This document shows, one piece after another, positions 1-9,130 of a stretch of DNA of 64,000 nt. Position 1 is the first letter of the stretch. The number at the start of each line of letters is the position of its first letter. The stretch lies in assembly GCF_014190915.1 (NCBI RefSeq), contig NZ_JACHVU010000010.1, forward strand, positions 1 to 64,000. Direction: 5' to 3'. The position numbers and the translations under genes are program-made. Below the pieces are notes generated by a model that ran no database searches, had not been told where the DNA came from, and worked only from the letters and a program-made list of their open reading frames with translations. This DNA is from Mycolicibacterium iranicum (lineage in GTDB: Bacteria; Actinomycetota; Actinomycetes; Mycobacteriales; Mycobacteriaceae).

Positions 1-91
1 TGGTGAGCGTTCCTAGACAGCTCGCACTCCACTCGGAGGTCTTCGTCTTGTCACCTCACCACGCCGTCACCAACGTCCGTGGTCAGTACAG

Positions 92-724
92 CTAGTCGCC
101 GGCCTGCAGGTAGGCCACCAGGGCGTTGGTCAGACCTCGCCGCGCGACGTCGAGGTCGGCGTAGGAGCCCAGCTGTCGCTCGGAGACCAGGCCGCGCATC
201 GCGCCGGGGATCAGTGTCGCGACCTCGCGGACACGCTCCGGGTCGACGCCGAGGCCGGCGAACGCAGTGTGGCAGATCGCCAGCCAGGACTGGCCCCAGG
301 AGTACAGCTCGGCGGCGGTCTGCGGATAGAGCCGTTCCAGTTCGGCGGGATCACGGGGCAGCGCGGCCCGCAGGTTCTCGATGGCGCGCGAATCCGGTGC
401 TGCCAGACCGGCATACAGCGTGTCGATGATGCCCGCGACGCGCTCACGCAGCGAGGCGTCGGCATCGACGGTGGCGAAGACGTCCGCGCGGCGCTGGGCG
501 GTGCGGTGCAGCACGGCCGCCCAGAAGCCGTCGGCGTCACCGAACTGATACTGCACCGCACCCCAGGTCGCGCCGATGTCCTTGGCGATCCGATTGGCCG
601 ACACCGATCCGGGATCTCCGGAGGCCAACGATCTGAGTGCGGCTTCGAGCATGTTCTCCCGCGTGGCCTGACCGCGGCGGTTGGTGCGCCGGGGCGGTGT
701 GGCTGCCTGCGCGACGTCGGTCAT
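92..724 (-). CDS. TetR/AcrR family transcriptional regulator
   Basis: 210-residue protein with an N-terminal helix-turn-helix (about residues 17-65: RGQATRENMLEAALRSLAS, then NRIAKDIGATWGAVQYQFGD) followed by an all-helical ligand-binding half, the usual TetR layout and length. It is divergent from the Rieske oxygenase gene, with 70 bp between the starts. That arrangement suggests it represses the oxygenase/DapB-like pair, but the ligand cannot be read from the sequence. Family assignment is firm; target assignment is inference from position. Confidence 0.9.
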   Translation of the reverse strand: MTDVAQAATPPRRTNRRGQATRENMLEAALRSLASGDPGSVSANRIAKDIGATWGAVQYQFGDADGFWAAVLHRTAQRRADVFATVDADASLRERVAGIIDTLYAGLAAPDSRAIENLRAALPRDPAELERLYPQTAAELYSWGQSWLAICHTAFAGLGVDPERVREVATLIPGAMRGLVSERQLGSYADLDVARRGLTNALVAYLQAGD

Positions 725-794
725 CGCCCGAGCGTACCGAAAGTTTCGTAGAACCCACTATGTTTCTTTCATTGACTGTTCTATTCTTCTGCGC
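725..794. promoter_or_regulatory. divergent promoter/operator between TetR and Rieske oxygenase
   Basis: The region contains the short palindrome CGAAAGTTTCG at 738-748, a plausible half-site pair for the adjacent TetR protein. A TANNNT-type -10 hexamer, TATTCT, lies at 782-787, seven bases before the oxygenase ATG, so the oxygenase mRNA may be leaderless. No convincing -35 element was found. Both assignments are pattern based. Confidence 0.4.
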
Positions 795-1823
795 ATGGCC
801 AAACCGCCTCTGTCGATGAAGCCGACCGGCTGGTTTCAGGTCGCATGGTCCGACGAGATCCCGGTCGGCCAGGTGCGCACCATGAAGTACTTCGACCAGG
901 AGATGGTCGCCTGGCGCGCCGAGTCCGGTCAGGTGACGGTGATGAACGCCTACTGCGAACATCTGGGCGCCCATCTCGGTTTCGGTGGCACGGTGCACGG
1001 TGAGGTGCTGCAGTGCCCGTTCCACGGGTGGCAGTGGAATCAGCAGGGCCGCAACGTGTGCATCCCTTACGAGGACCGACCCAACCGCGGCCGCCGCATC
1101 AAGACCTACCCCGTCACCGAGCGCAACGAATCCGTCTACATCTGGCATGACATCGAGAACCGGCCGCCGTTCTTCGACGCCCCGGACATCTTCGCGAGCT
1201 TCGGCGGCGACGCCGGTGTCGAGGACTACTACCCGCAGCAGCGGCTGTTCGAGCAGGGCCACGAGATGCATCCGCAGTACGTGCTGGAGAACGGCGTCGA
1301 CTTCGCGCATTTCAAGTACGTGCACGGCACCCCGATCAACCCGATCTTCACGCGCCACGACTTCGACGACGCGGTGTCCTACGTGGACTTCACGATCACG
1401 TTCGAAGGGGACGACGGGCAGAGCATCGACGACGTCCGCAGCGGTGTCGAGGCCATCAACGGCGGCCTGGGCATCGCGGTGACGAAAAGCTGGGGGATGA
1501 TCGACAACCGCACGATCTCGGCGATCACCCCGGTGGACGAGTCCACCTCCGACGTGCGGTTCATGGTGTACATCGGCAAACCCAGAGGCGATGTGCGCAA
1601 TCCCGACCGCGCCCGCGTGAAGGCCGAGGAGTTCGGCGCGGAGGTCATCCGGCAGTTCCGCCAGGACATCCACATCTGGGCCCACCAGCGTTACTCCGAC
1701 CCGCCGGCACTGGCGAGTTCGGAACTGCAGGGGTTCACCGCGATTCGCGAATGGGCCAAGAAGTTCTATCCCGACGGCAAGGGCGGCAGCGCCGCCGAGC
1801 TGGCCGCCCGGTCCGCTCACTGA
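795..1823 (+). CDS. Rieske non-heme iron oxygenase, catalytic (alpha) subunit
   Basis: 342 residues from the ATG at 795, which opens at MAKPPLSMKPTGWFQ, a normal family N-terminus; upstream in-frame starts would run through the operator region. The Rieske [2Fe-2S] motif is clear: C-E-H-LGAHLGFGG then C-PF-H-GW (about residues 55-80). The mononuclear iron site D-FA-H-FKYV-H (D-x2-H-x4-H, about residue 170) follows in the C-terminal catalytic domain. It should hydroxylate a ring or aliphatic substrate with electrons from a separate reductase; no ferredoxin or reductase gene lies nearby. It resembles the oxygenases mycobacteria use on sterol and terpenoid-like compounds, but the substrate cannot be assigned. 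It is followed after 19 bp by the DapB-fold gene, so the two are probably co-transcribed. Confidence 0.88.
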   Translation: MAKPPLSMKPTGWFQVAWSDEIPVGQVRTMKYFDQEMVAWRAESGQVTVMNAYCEHLGAHLGFGGTVHGEVLQCPFHGWQWNQQGRNVCIPYEDRPNRGRRIKTYPVTERNESVYIWHDIENRPPFFDAPDIFASFGGDAGVEDYYPQQRLFEQGHEMHPQYVLENGVDFAHFKYVHGTPINPIFTRHDFDDAVSYVDFTITFEGDDGQSIDDVRSGVEAINGGLGIAVTKSWGMIDNRTISAITPVDESTSDVRFMVYIGKPRGDVRNPDRARVKAEEFGAEVIRQFRQDIHIWAHQRYSDPPALASSELQGFTAIREWAKKFYPDGKGGSAAELAARSAH

Positions 1824-1842
1824 CCCCCAGGAGAGGTTCTCA

Positions 1843-2916
1843 ATGACGATCACGGTATTCCAGGTGGCGACCGGCAACGTCGGCTCCGAGATGATCAAGC
1901 GGATCGCCGACCAACCCGACCTCGAATTGATCGGCGTGCACTGCTATTCGCCGGACAAGATCGGCAGGGATGTCGGCGAACTGGTCGGGCTCGCCCCCGT
2001 CGGCGTGACGGCGACCGGCACCGTGGAGGAAATCCTGGCCGCCAGGCCCGACGTGGTCACCTTCCACGGCGTGTTCCCCGACGAAGACCTCTACGTCAAG
2101 GTGCTCGAGGCGGGGATCAACATCGTCACCACCGCGGATTGGATCACCGGTTGGCACCGCGACCGCAACCATCCGCACCACTCGGGCAAGCCCGTGACGC
2201 AGTTGCTCCAGGAAGCCTGTGAGAAGGGCGGTTCCACGTTCTACGGCACCGGGATGAACCCCGGCCTGAACCAGATCCTCGGCGTGGTCTGCTCTGCTGA
2301 CGTCGCCGAGATCGAGAACATCACGACGATTGAGTCGGTCGACGTGTCCTGCCACCACTCCAAGGACACGTGGATCGAGGTCGGTTACGGCGCACCCGTC
2401 GACGACCCCGAGATCCCGGGCAAGCTGGAGAAGTACACCCGGGTGTTCGCCGACAGCGTCTACATGATGGCCGACTGTTTCGACCTGCAGCTCGACGAGG
2501 TGAAGTTCACCTACGAGCTGGGCGCGTGCACGAAGGACGTCGACCTGGGCTGGTATCAGCTGCCGAAAGGTTCCCTGGGCGGCAACTACATCAAGTACCA
2601 GGGCATGGTCGACGGGGTGCCGCGGGTCGAGACCCACCTCGAGTGGCAGATGACGCCGCACACCGATCCGAGCTGGGACATTAAGGGCTGCTACATCACT
2701 CAGATCAAGGGCGATCCCAACATCTACAACAAGCACATGATCTTCCCGCAGCCCGGTGTCGACCTGTCCGACCCTGCGAGCTTCGCCTCCATCGGGATGA
2801 CGGTCACCGGCATGCCCGCGCTCGCGTCGATCAAGTCCGTGGTCGCGGCCAGGCCGGGCATCATCACCTCGGCCGATCTGCCGCTGCGCGGCTTCGCCGG
2901 ACGGTTCGCGCTCTAG
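1843..2916 (+). CDS. DapB-fold NAD(P)H-dependent oxidoreductase (dihydrodipicolinate-reductase-like)
   Basis: 357 residues, starting at an ATG behind a good AGGAGAGG ribosome-binding site. The N-terminus has a Rossmann dinucleotide motif (VFQVATGNVGSEMIKR) and the signature GRDVGEL near residue 45, typical of the mycobacterial family annotated as 'dihydrodipicolinate reductase' or 'NAD(P)H-dependent amine dehydrogenase'. It is not the lysine-pathway DapB, being about 100 residues longer and sitting with an oxygenase. It is probably co-transcribed with the Rieske gene, suggesting oxidation or amine handling of the same compound. A paralogue sharing the GRDVGEL segment lies at 11354-12439. Its stop overlaps the convergent P450 by four bases. 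Confidence 0.8.
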   Translation: MTITVFQVATGNVGSEMIKRIADQPDLELIGVHCYSPDKIGRDVGELVGLAPVGVTATGTVEEILAARPDVVTFHGVFPDEDLYVKVLEAGINIVTTADWITGWHRDRNHPHHSGKPVTQLLQEACEKGGSTFYGTGMNPGLNQILGVVCSADVAEIENITTIESVDVSCHHSKDTWIEVGYGAPVDDPEIPGKLEKYTRVFADSVYMMADCFDLQLDEVKFTYELGACTKDVDLGWYQLPKGSLGGNYIKYQGMVDGVPRVETHLEWQMTPHTDPSWDIKGCYITQIKGDPNIYNKHMIFPQPGVDLSDPASFASIGMTVTGMPALASIKSVVAARPGIITSADLPLRGFAGRFAL

Positions 2917-4133
2917 GAGAAGCTCAGCGGAAGCTCCGCGAGCCGCCGAACCAGCAGGCTGGGCAGCCAACGGCCCGGCGCCGCCGCCTCGATCCAAGAC
3001 GTCCGCGTGATGAGGTGCTCGAGCACGACCCGGCTCTCGAGTCGCGCCAGCGCCGCGCCCACACAGAAGTGCGCACCCTTGCCGAACGCGATGTGGCCCT
3101 TGCTGTTCGGGCGGTCCAGCCGGAATTCGTGCGGTGCCTCGAGATGGGCCGGATCCCGGTTGGCGGCGCCCCAGAGCAGGAGTAGCCGTGAACCCGCGTC
3201 GAGTGGGTGGCCGGCAAGATCGCAGTCGGCGACGACGTGCCTGTAGTGCGCGCGAAACGGCGGCTCGAAGCGCAGCACCTCTTCCAGGAACGCCGGGATG
3301 AGCGTCGGATCGTCGCGCAGACGCCGCTGCAGTTCCGGGCGTGACGCGATGATCTGGGTGGCCGAGCCGATCAGGGATGCCGTGGACTCACCGCCCGCGC
3401 TGAACAGCGTCACCAGCATCACCTGCGCGGTGATCAACTCCACTTCTCCTGTGCCGCAGGCTCGGGCGAGGTCGCCGAGCAGGGTGTGGCCGGGCTCGGC
3501 GGCCGATGCCTCCATCTGCTCTGCGATGTAGCCGGCCAGCTCCAGCGCTGCGGTGCCCGCGGCGGCCAGCTTCGGATCGTCGACCCGTCCGTCGAGGACC
3601 TGCGTACTGGCGTAGGCCCATTGGCCGACGCGATCGGTGTCCTCGCGGGGAATGCCGATGAGTTCGCAGATGACTTTCATCGGAAGGGGGTTCGCGACCG
3701 CGCTCATCCACTCGGTGACACCGACGTCGGTGACGTCCTGCCACAGCGCGGTCATCGTCTGGGCGACGAACGTCTCCAAGGCGCCGATGCGTTTGGCGGC
3801 CAGGTGCGGGATCAGCATCCTGCGGTGTGCGGCGTGTGCCGGATCGTCCGCAGTGGCCAGTGCCTGCGTCGGACTGCCGAGAGAATCCAGGGGCAGGAGG
3901 TCCACGGTGCCGTCGGGCATATATCTGATCGCGCCGGTCAGATTCGAAGAGAATGTGTCGGGGCGTGCCACCGCCTCCTCCACCGCGGCCCGTCCGCACA
4001 CCGCGAAGAAGTCGGAGGCGCCGACCCGGTGTACGGCGCCCTCGGCCTGCATCCGGGCATAGAGCGGGTAGGGATCTTGAAGGAACTCCGCGTCGAGTAA
4101 CGCCAGGCCCAGGTCGGTGTGTCGCGCGGTCAT
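2913..4133 (-). CDS. cytochrome P450
   Basis: Soluble bacterial P450 of 406 residues from the ATG at 4133 (MTARHTDLG). A TTG start at 4181 is possible, but the extra 16 residues do not look like P450 sequence. Diagnostic elements are the I-helix AGGEST, the K-helix E-x-x-R (EVLR), and the heme-cysteine loop FGKGAHFCVGAALARLE near the C-terminus. The enzyme hydroxylates a hydrophobic substrate using ferredoxin-supplied electrons; no ferredoxin gene is adjacent. It is divergent from a TetR gene, with operator-like repeats between them, so control by that regulator is likely. Confidence 0.92.
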   Translation of the reverse strand: MTARHTDLGLALLDAEFLQDPYPLYARMQAEGAVHRVGASDFFAVCGRAAVEEAVARPDTFSSNLTGAIRYMPDGTVDLLPLDSLGSPTQALATADDPAHAAHRRMLIPHLAAKRIGALETFVAQTMTALWQDVTDVGVTEWMSAVANPLPMKVICELIGIPREDTDRVGQWAYASTQVLDGRVDDPKLAAAGTAALELAGYIAEQMEASAAEPGHTLLGDLARACGTGEVELITAQVMLVTLFSAGGESTASLIGSATQIIASRPELQRRLRDDPTLIPAFLEEVLRFEPPFRAHYRHVVADCDLAGHPLDAGSRLLLLWGAANRDPAHLEAPHEFRLDRPNSKGHIAFGKGAHFCVGAALARLESRVVLEHLITRTSWIEAAAPGRWLPSLLVRRLAELPLSFS

Positions 4134-4248
4134 GACGTCAGGAAAGGCCGTCGCCACCGCCCGCGTCAACGGCTGCGCCAAGGTCGAAACCCCGGCCGTC
4201 GCGGCGGCCGCATCCGGGTCTCACGCGGCCGCAGGCGAGCAGCGAAAA

Positions 4249-4311
4249 CAGTGAGAAACGCACCGCATTGTGTCTCACACTGAGATATTCGAGCAAGCCC
4301 ATCTCAGTGAG
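4249..4311. promoter_or_regulatory. clustered inverted repeats between P450 and TetR (candidate TetR operator)
   Basis: A perfect 9-bp inverted repeat, CACTGAGAT (4278-4286) and ATCTCAGTG (4301-4309), is separated by 14 bp. A related arm, CAGTGAGA (4249-4256), opposes TCTCAC at 4273-4278. The repeats sit just before, and partly over, the GTG start of the TetR gene in a divergent promoter region. This is what an autoregulating TetR operator looks like; binding is inferred. Confidence 0.5.
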
Positions 4312-4855
4312 GACAGCGGTGACGCGGAATGACTGGCTCGTCGGCGACCGGCGTGCGGAAGCGGCCGAGCGCATCTACGCGGCGGCGATCGATCTGATCG
4401 TGCGTGACGGCTTGGACGCCTTCGACATCGCCGCGCTGCAGGCGGTGGTGCACTGTTCGCGAGCGACGATCTACCGGCACGCAGGCGGCAAGAACCAGAT
4501 CCGCGACACCGTACTGATGCGGGAGGCCGAGCGGATCGTGGCGACGGTTCGTACCGCCGTGGCGGGGCTGACCGGAGCGGAGCGCGCCACCACGGCGGTC
4601 ATCGTCGCCCTCGAGCGCATCCGGGCCGACCCGATGGGACGCGTGCTGCTGAACTCGCTGCGCGGGGGTGAGCTCACCGGGATCGTGCGATCGCAGATTC
4701 CGGCCGCGCTGGCCGCCGAGCTGACGGGCGCCACCGACGACCCGCAGGCCGCACAGTGGACGGTGCGCGTGGTCCTTGCGTTGCTGTTCTGGCCTGTCGA
4801 GGACCCGGTCGTGGAACGCGAGATGCTGCAACGCTTTCTGACGTCCGGCGCCTGA
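4307..4855 (+). CDS. TetR family transcriptional regulator
   Basis: About 182 residues if translation starts at the GTG at 4307; TTG 4268 and GTG 4319 are alternatives, and no strong ribosome-binding site decides between them. The N-terminal HTH is RRAEAAERIYAAAIDLIV, then DIAALQAVVHCSRATIYRHAGGK, with the TIYRH helix that matches the TetR recognition-helix pattern. It is divergent from the P450 gene and probably controls it and itself. The C-terminal ligand domain gives no clue to the inducer. Confidence 0.85.
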   Translation: MRTAVTRNDWLVGDRRAEAAERIYAAAIDLIVRDGLDAFDIAALQAVVHCSRATIYRHAGGKNQIRDTVLMREAERIVATVRTAVAGLTGAERATTAVIVALERIRADPMGRVLLNSLRGGELTGIVRSQIPAALAAELTGATDDPQAAQWTVRVVLALLFWPVEDPVVEREMLQRFLTSGA

Positions 4856-4880
4856 AGGGCGCGGCGACGTGAGGGTTCGG

Positions 4881-5627
4881 CTATCCGGCGCCCTTGCCGT
4901 TGTCCACCCGGTACACCGCGCCGTGCACGGCGGCCGCGTCGTCGCTTGCCAGGAACGCGATGGTCTTGGCGACATCCTCGGTGGCCATGAACCCGCGCGG
5001 TGAGGCGATCCGCATGATGAGGTCCCAGTCGGCGTTCTCGGGCGCCTCGAACTCGGTGGTCTGCGCGGTCGGCATGCCGCCGGGGCAGATTGCGTTGACC
5101 CGCAGTCGCTCCTTGGTGAATTCCACGGCCAGCGCGCGTGTCAGGCCGATCAATCCGTGTTTGGCCGCGCAGTAGCCGGCGGAGTAGACCTCTCCTTCGA
5201 CTCCGGCGATCGATGCGACGTTGACGATGTTGCCCGCGGTCTTTAACAGGTGGGGGAGCGCGGCGCGGCACAGGTAGAACGGGCCGTTCAGGTTCACCGA
5301 CAGATCGGCGTCCCAGTCGTCGTCCGTCATCGACATGGTGTGGCGCATCTTGTGATAACCGGCGATGTTCGCCAGGACGTCGAGCCGTCCGAACTGCGCG
5401 ACGCAGTCCGTGACGGCCTGTGCGCAGGCGGCGGGCGAGGTGACGTCCACCGACGAGAAGCGGCCGCCGGGGATGTCGGCGAAGACCTCGGCCATGCGGT
5501 CGGCGTCGCGGGCGATGCCGAAGACCGTCGCACCGCGTTCGGCGAACAGCTTCGCCGTCGCGGCTCCCAGTCCGGTCGACGCACCGGTGACCAACGCGAC
5601 CTTGCCGCTCAGTTGACTCATGCCCAT
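4881..5627 (-). CDS. short-chain dehydrogenase/reductase (SDR)
   Basis: 248 residues, the normal classical-SDR length. It has the cofactor motif TGASTGLG (residues 15-22), NIAG, and the catalytic Ser with YCAAK (Y-x3-K). It is an NAD(P)-dependent oxidoreductase acting on an alcohol/ketone pair. It is the last gene of a minus-strand operon after the binding protein, two permeases and a double ATPase, 25 bp downstream of the ATPase. It may therefore act on the imported molecule; that link rests on position only. Confidence 0.88.
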   Translation of the reverse strand: MGMSQLSGKVALVTGASTGLGAATAKLFAERGATVFGIARDADRMAEVFADIPGGRFSSVDVTSPAACAQAVTDCVAQFGRLDVLANIAGYHKMRHTMSMTDDDWDADLSVNLNGPFYLCRAALPHLLKTAGNIVNVASIAGVEGEVYSAGYCAAKHGLIGLTRALAVEFTKERLRVNAICPGGMPTAQTTEFEAPENADWDLIMRIASPRGFMATEDVAKTIAFLASDDAAAVHGAVYRVDNGKGAG

Positions 5628-5652
5628 GACTTTCTCATGAGCTCTGCGGCTC

Positions 5653-7266
5653 TCAGACAGCGGCGCGGGGTGTCACCGGTGGTACCGCCGCCAGCAGATC
5701 GCGGGTGTATTGCTGCTCGGGCGAGGTGAACAGCTCCCCGGCCGGCCTGTTCTCGACCACCTCGCCGTTGCGCATCACCAGCACCTCGTGGCTGAGCTGA
5801 CGGATGACGGCGAGATCGTGCCCGATCAGCAGGTACGTCAGACCCAGCTCGGACTGCAGGCGCGACAACAGATCCAGCACACGCGCCTGCACCGACACGT
5901 CCAACGACGCGGTGGCCTCGTCGAGGATCAGCAGGTCCGGTTCGGCGGCGAGCGCCCTGGCGATGCTGACGCGCTGGCGTTGTCCGCCCGAGAGCTCGTG
6001 CGGATACCTCTGGGCGAATTCGGCGGGCAGGCCGACGAGGTCCAGAAGTTCGTCGACCCGTCGCCGCCGGCCGCTCCTGCCGTCGGCCAGCTTGTGCACG
6101 ATCAACGGCTCGGCGATCGATGTATCAACGCGCGCACGGGGATTCAGTGACGCGAACGGGTCCTGGAACACCAGCCCGATGCGGCGCCGCATGTCCCGCG
6201 CGGCCGCTCCCTTCACCGACAGGACGTCGTCGCCGGCGAGCGTGGCGGTGCCGGAGTCCGGCGTCACCAGCCCGGTCAGTGCGGCGGCGATCGTGGACTT
6301 CCCCGAACCCGACTCACCGACCAGTCCGAGCGTGGTGCCGCTGCGGATGCGGAACGAGACGTCCCTGACCGCGTGCACCGTCGTGCGACCGACCGGGCTG
6401 GTCACCGGGAAGCGCACGTCGAGGCCCTCCACCTTCAGGAGCGTCTCGCCGTCGGGGGTCGCCGCCGGCCCGGACCTGTCGAGCACGGGCCGCGCGGCGA
6501 GCAGATCGCGGGTGTAATCGTCACGCGGGTGGTCGAACACCTGCAGGATCGGCGCCTGCTCGAGGGCGACGCCTGCGCGCATCACCGTGACGTCGTCGGC
6601 GACCTGACCGATCACGCCGAGATCGTGGCTGATCCACACCACGGCGGTGCCGAAATCGCGCTGCAGGTCGCGGACCAGCTCGATGATCTGAGCCTGCGTC
6701 GTGACATCCAGCGCGGTCGTGGGTTCGTCGGCGATGAGCAGTTCGGGCTCGCACGCCAGCGCGATCGCGATCATCACGCGCTGGCGCTGGCCGCCGGACA
6801 ACTGATGCGGATAGGCCTGCAACCGCATGTCGGGATCGGGCAGTCCGACCGCCTCCAGCAGCTCCAGCGCGCGTCCCGTCGCGGCGCGCCGGGTCATGTT
6901 CCGGTGTGTCTCCAGCGTTTCGGTGATCTGACGTTCCAGCGTCAGCAGCGGGTTCAGTGACGTTCCGGGGTCCTGGAAGACGAAACCGACCCGGGCGCCG
7001 TGGACGCTGCGCAGCACGCGCGGTGACGCACCAACCAGTTGGACCGGCTCGCCCGCATCGCCGCCGCCCAGCGTGCTCGTACCGGACACGCGGGCCCCGG
7101 GAGCGTCGAGCAGACCGGTCGCGGCGAGGACCGTCATCGTCTTGCCCGAACCCGATTCCCCCACGATGCCGACGGTCTTGTCGCGCTCCACGTCGAAGGA
7201 CACGCCGTCGACGAGGGTGCGCGCGCCGATGCGCACACCGAGGTCTGTGACGCTCAGAACGGTCAT
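5653..7266 (-). CDS. ABC transporter ATPase with two fused nucleotide-binding domains (DppD-DppF type)
   Basis: 537 residues from the ATG at 7266, which overlaps the stop of the upstream permease (ATGA). Two complete ABC domains are present: Walker A GESGSGKT near residue 37 and GESGSGKST near 315, each followed by the signature LSGGQRQRV and a Walker B (LLIADEP, LLILDEA). This is the fused equivalent of the paired DppD and DppF ATPases of peptide/nickel/opine importers, powering both permeases from the cytoplasmic face. The reading frame stays open upstream into the permease gene, but that part is a shadow frame. Confidence 0.93.
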   Translation of the reverse strand: MTVLSVTDLGVRIGARTLVDGVSFDVERDKTVGIVGESGSGKTMTVLAATGLLDAPGARVSGTSTLGGGDAGEPVQLVGASPRVLRSVHGARVGFVFQDPGTSLNPLLTLERQITETLETHRNMTRRAATGRALELLEAVGLPDPDMRLQAYPHQLSGGQRQRVMIAIALACEPELLIADEPTTALDVTTQAQIIELVRDLQRDFGTAVVWISHDLGVIGQVADDVTVMRAGVALEQAPILQVFDHPRDDYTRDLLAARPVLDRSGPAATPDGETLLKVEGLDVRFPVTSPVGRTTVHAVRDVSFRIRSGTTLGLVGESGSGKSTIAAALTGLVTPDSGTATLAGDDVLSVKGAAARDMRRRIGLVFQDPFASLNPRARVDTSIAEPLIVHKLADGRSGRRRRVDELLDLVGLPAEFAQRYPHELSGGQRQRVSIARALAAEPDLLILDEATASLDVSVQARVLDLLSRLQSELGLTYLLIGHDLAVIRQLSHEVLVMRNGEVVENRPAGELFTSPEQQYTRDLLAAVPPVTPRAAV

Positions 7267-8153
7267 CGCTCCCGCCTCCGCGCCTCGATTGTGGTGCGCT
7301 GCTTGGGATCCAGCACGTCGCGCAGTCCGTCGCCGAAGAGGTTGAAGGCCAGCACGATCACGAAGATCGCGGCGCCGGGGAACACCGCCATCCACCATGC
7401 CATGGTGACGAACCCCTGGGAGTCGAAGATCATCCGGCCCAGCGACGGCTGCGGCGGCTGAATACCCAAGCCCAGGAACGACAGTGCGGCTTCGGAGAGG
7501 ATCGCGAACGCCAGGGACAGCGAGGTCTGCACGACCAGCGGGCCCGTGATGTTGGGCAGGATGTGCCTCCGCAGGATGTAGGAGTCTCCCGTCCCCATCG
7601 CCCGCGACACCGACACGTACGGCTCGGTCCGCACCCCGAGCGTGCTGGCTCGCGCGACGCGGGCGAAGATCGGTGTGTAGACGATGCCGATCGCGAGAAT
7701 GGTCGTCGTGACGCCGGGGCCCAGGATGGCGACGACCGCGAGGGCGAGCAGCAGCACCGGAAACGCGAACATCACGTCGACGACGCGCATCAGGACGGTG
7801 TCCAGCCACCCCCCGCGGTAGCCCGCGATCACGCCCACCGCGACGCCGACGACTGCCGCGAGCGCGACGCTGACGACGGCGATGCGCATCGACGCCTGCA
7901 CGGCCACCAGGACGCGGGAGAGCACGTCACGTCCGAGTTCGTCGGTGCCGAACCAGTGCGAACCACTCGGCGGCTGAAGGGCGTTCGGGACGTCGACGTC
8001 GTTGACGCCGTACGGGATGATCCAGTTCGCGGTGACTGCCACGACGGCGACGGCCACCAGCACCGCCGCACTCACCAGGGTGACGGGGTTACGTGCGAGC
8101 AGCCGCCAGGACGCCAGGCGGCCGCCGTCGGTGTCGTTCTCGGTGCTCGTCAT
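7263..8153 (-). CDS. ABC transporter permease (DppC-like)
   Basis: 296-residue inner-membrane permease of the peptide/nickel family. It has a hydrophobic N-terminal helix followed by the characteristic HWFGTDELGRDVLSR segment, several transmembrane helices, and an EAA-type loop (EAALSFLGLGIQPPQPSLGRM). It pairs with the DppB-like permease to form the channel. Four-base overlaps link it to both neighbours, indicating translational coupling. Confidence 0.93.
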   Translation of the reverse strand: MTSTENDTDGGRLASWRLLARNPVTLVSAAVLVAVAVVAVTANWIIPYGVNDVDVPNALQPPSGSHWFGTDELGRDVLSRVLVAVQASMRIAVVSVALAAVVGVAVGVIAGYRGGWLDTVLMRVVDVMFAFPVLLLALAVVAILGPGVTTTILAIGIVYTPIFARVARASTLGVRTEPYVSVSRAMGTGDSYILRRHILPNITGPLVVQTSLSLAFAILSEAALSFLGLGIQPPQPSLGRMIFDSQGFVTMAWWMAVFPGAAIFVIVLAFNLFGDGLRDVLDPKQRTTIEARRRER

Positions 8154-9130
8154 CCCAGCCGGATCCTCGGGTCCACGACGGCATACAGCACATCGACGAG
8201 CAGGTTGATGAGAAGGAAGAGCGCCGCGATCACCAGGACCGCACCCTGGATCAGCGGATAGTCACGCGCGGCCACCGCGATGAACACCAACCGGCCCAGC
8301 CCCGGCCAGGCGAACACCACCTCGACGACGATGACGCCGCCGAGCAGCGTGGCCAACTGGATGCCGGTGATCGTCAGGATCGGGACGAGCGCGTTGCGCA
8401 CCGTGTGCCGGAAGGTCACGACACGTGGCGACAGACCTTTGGAACGTGCCGTGCGCACGTACCCCATCGAGGCGACCTCCAGGACCGCCGCACGCACGTA
8501 ACGGGTCATGATGGCCGCGGCGACCACGCCGACGGTGAGTCCGGGCAGGATGATGTGCCGCAGCCACCCGGCGGGATCCTCGAACAGAGGCCGGTAGCCC
8601 GAGGTCGGCAGCCACCCCAGCACCGTCGAGAACAGGGCGATCAACAGAATGCCCATCCAGAAGTCCGGGATCGACACGCCGAACTGACTCGACACCCGCA
8701 CCAGCGCGTCGCTGAATCTGCCCTCCCGCAGCGCGGAGTAGATACCGGCGGGCAGCGCGATCACCAGCGCGATGACGATTCCCGCGAACCCCAGTGACAG
8801 GGTGGCCGGTAGCCGCTCCAGCAGAGTGACCGTCACGGGGTCGCCGTTGCGGAAGCTGACTCCGAGGTCTCCGGTCAGCGCGGAGCCGAGGTAGCCGAAG
8901 AACTGGGACACCAGCGGCCGGTCGAGCCCGCTGGCGGTGCGCAACGCCTCGTAGGCCTCAGGGGTGTAGCGGGTGCCCAGTGCGATGCGCACCGGGTCGC
9001 CGGGCACCAGGTGCACCAATGCGAAGACCAGCACCAGCACGCCCAGCATCACGACCGCCGAATACGCCAGCCGCCGGGCGACGAATTGGGTGACGGGGTG
9101 GGTCAGGATCGCGGGCGCCGGCACGGTCAC
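8150..9130 (-). CDS. ABC transporter permease (DppB-like)
   Basis: 326 residues with the family N-terminus (LAYSAVVMLGVLVLVFALVH, then PGDPVRIALGTRYTPEAYE) and about six transmembrane helices. A conserved cytoplasmic loop near YVRTARSKGLSPRVVTFRHT contacts the ATPase. It forms the membrane pore with the DppC-like protein. ATGA-type overlaps join it to the binding-protein gene upstream and the second permease downstream. Confidence 0.93.
   Translation of the reverse strand: MTVPAPAILTHPVTQFVARRLAYSAVVMLGVLVLVFALVHLVPGDPVRIALGTRYTPEAYEALRTASGLDRPLVSQFFGYLGSALTGDLGVSFRNGDPVTVTLLERLPATLSLGFAGIVIALVIALPAGIYSALREGRFSDALVRVSSQFGVSIPDFWMGILLIALFSTVLGWLPTSGYRPLFEDPAGWLRHIILPGLTVGVVAAAIMTRYVRAAVLEVASMGYVRTARSKGLSPRVVTFRHTVRNALVPILTITGIQLATLLGGVIVVEVVFAWPGLGRLVFIAVAARDYPLIQGAVLVIAALFLLINLLVDVLYAVVDPRIRLG

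Noticed and set aside
7267..7809. N-terminal extension of the double ATPase
   Set aside because: The frame is open but codes Arg-rich shadow sequence over the DppC gene; the ATG at 7266 gives the normal ABC start.
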